Source of the DNA: an uncultured Oscillochloris sp.
GTDB taxonomy: Bacteria; Chloroflexota; Chloroflexia; Chloroflexales; Chloroflexaceae
Reading direction: 5' to 3'
Length of the DNA stretch: 7,524 nucleotides
NCBI GenBank assembly: GCA_903877945.1
Contig: CAIRFY010000007.1
Coordinates: 1-7,524 of the forward strand
Shown: positions 7,369 to 7,524 of the stretch, piece after piece
Layout: each line of letters opens with the position of its first letter
Numbering within the stretch: position 1 is the stretch's first letter
Notes under the pieces: model-generated
What the model was told of the DNA's origin: nothing
What the model saw: the letters and a program-made list of their open reading frames with translations, nothing else
Database searches by the model: none
Position numbers and translations under genes: made by a program

Positions 7369-7524
7369 GATGAGGCGATGAGGTGACGAGGTGACGAGGT
7401 GAGGACGCGAGGACGCGAGGACGCGCTCGGATCGCCACATCGCCACATCGCCACATCGCCACATCGCCTCATCGAGTCATCGCCTCATCGAGTCATCGCC
7501 TCCTCGCCTCCTCGCCTCCTCGCC
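7369..7524. repeat. Patchwork of 8-bp tandem repeats at the right edge
   Basis: An 8-bp period continues from 7369 to the window end with four unit types in blocks. These are GATGAGGC/GATGAGGT/GACGAGGT (7369-7400), GAGGACGC three times (7401-7424), ATCGCCAC four times (7431-7462), and ATCGCCTC alternating with ATCGAGTC and then CTCGCCTC (7463-7524). ATCGCCTC is the reverse complement of a rotation of GATGAGGC, so left and right blocks mirror each other; 7368-7381 is exactly complementary to 7477-7490. The array begins 22 bp after the homoserine dehydrogenase stop and runs past the edge. No gene is supported here; the long open frames through it result from the periodicity. Confidence 0.93.

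Noticed and set aside
6735..7472. Minus-strand 245-residue frame
   Set aside because: Shadow of the homoserine dehydrogenase gene running through the 8-bp repeats; low-complexity Arg/His-rich product.

Overview
The window reads as a piece of a GC-rich bacterial chromosome, most likely from the Chloroflexota (Chloroflexus/Oscillochloris-like filamentous phototrophs). That placement is an inference. It rests on a bidirectional NiFe hydrogenase of the cyanobacterial/Chloroflexi Hox type, an actinobacterial/Chloroflexi-style SEDS protein, and many short tandem repeats between genes. No 16S or other decisive marker is present.

Layout, left to right. Positions 1-807 (minus strand, running off the left edge) hold the N-terminal 269 residues of a NERD-nuclease-like protein that appears to run into a protein-kinase-like domain. 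A 416-bp intergenic stretch follows; it carries nine 21-bp tandem repeats. Then comes a small conserved hypothetical gene (1224-1583, plus) that converges on an ftsW/rodA-family gene (1658-3034, minus), with a perfect 16-bp hairpin between them. A 69-residue helical protein of unknown function (3034-3243, minus) is translationally coupled to the SEDS gene. From a 95-bp divergent intergenic region the plus strand carries hoxU, hoxY and hoxH (3339-6149), then a homoserine dehydrogenase gene (6279-7346). The right edge is a patchwork of 8-bp repeats.

How the genes work together. HoxY and HoxH form the hydrogenase module, and HoxU is the Fe-S electron-transfer subunit that normally connects it to the HoxE/HoxF diaphorase. 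Neither hoxE nor hoxF is in the window, and hoxU is the first gene after a divergent promoter region, so the diaphorase is either encoded elsewhere or missing. The SEDS protein is complete, but valine sits where the catalytic aspartate of FtsW/RodA glycosyltransferases is expected. Homoserine dehydrogenase belongs to threonine/methionine synthesis and has no evident link to the hydrogenase.

The most striking feature not explained by genes is the short tandem repeats. An 8-bp G-rich array begins inside the last codons of hoxU and fills the hoxU-hoxY gap with eleven evenly spaced GGGG runs, a strong G-quadruplex candidate inside an operon. A 7-bp array starts on the last base of the hoxH stop codon. 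A short 8-bp duplication overlaps the stop of the small hypothetical gene, and an 8-bp patchwork with internal inverted symmetry follows the homoserine dehydrogenase gene. No rRNA, tRNA, CRISPR array, transposase or integrase was seen.
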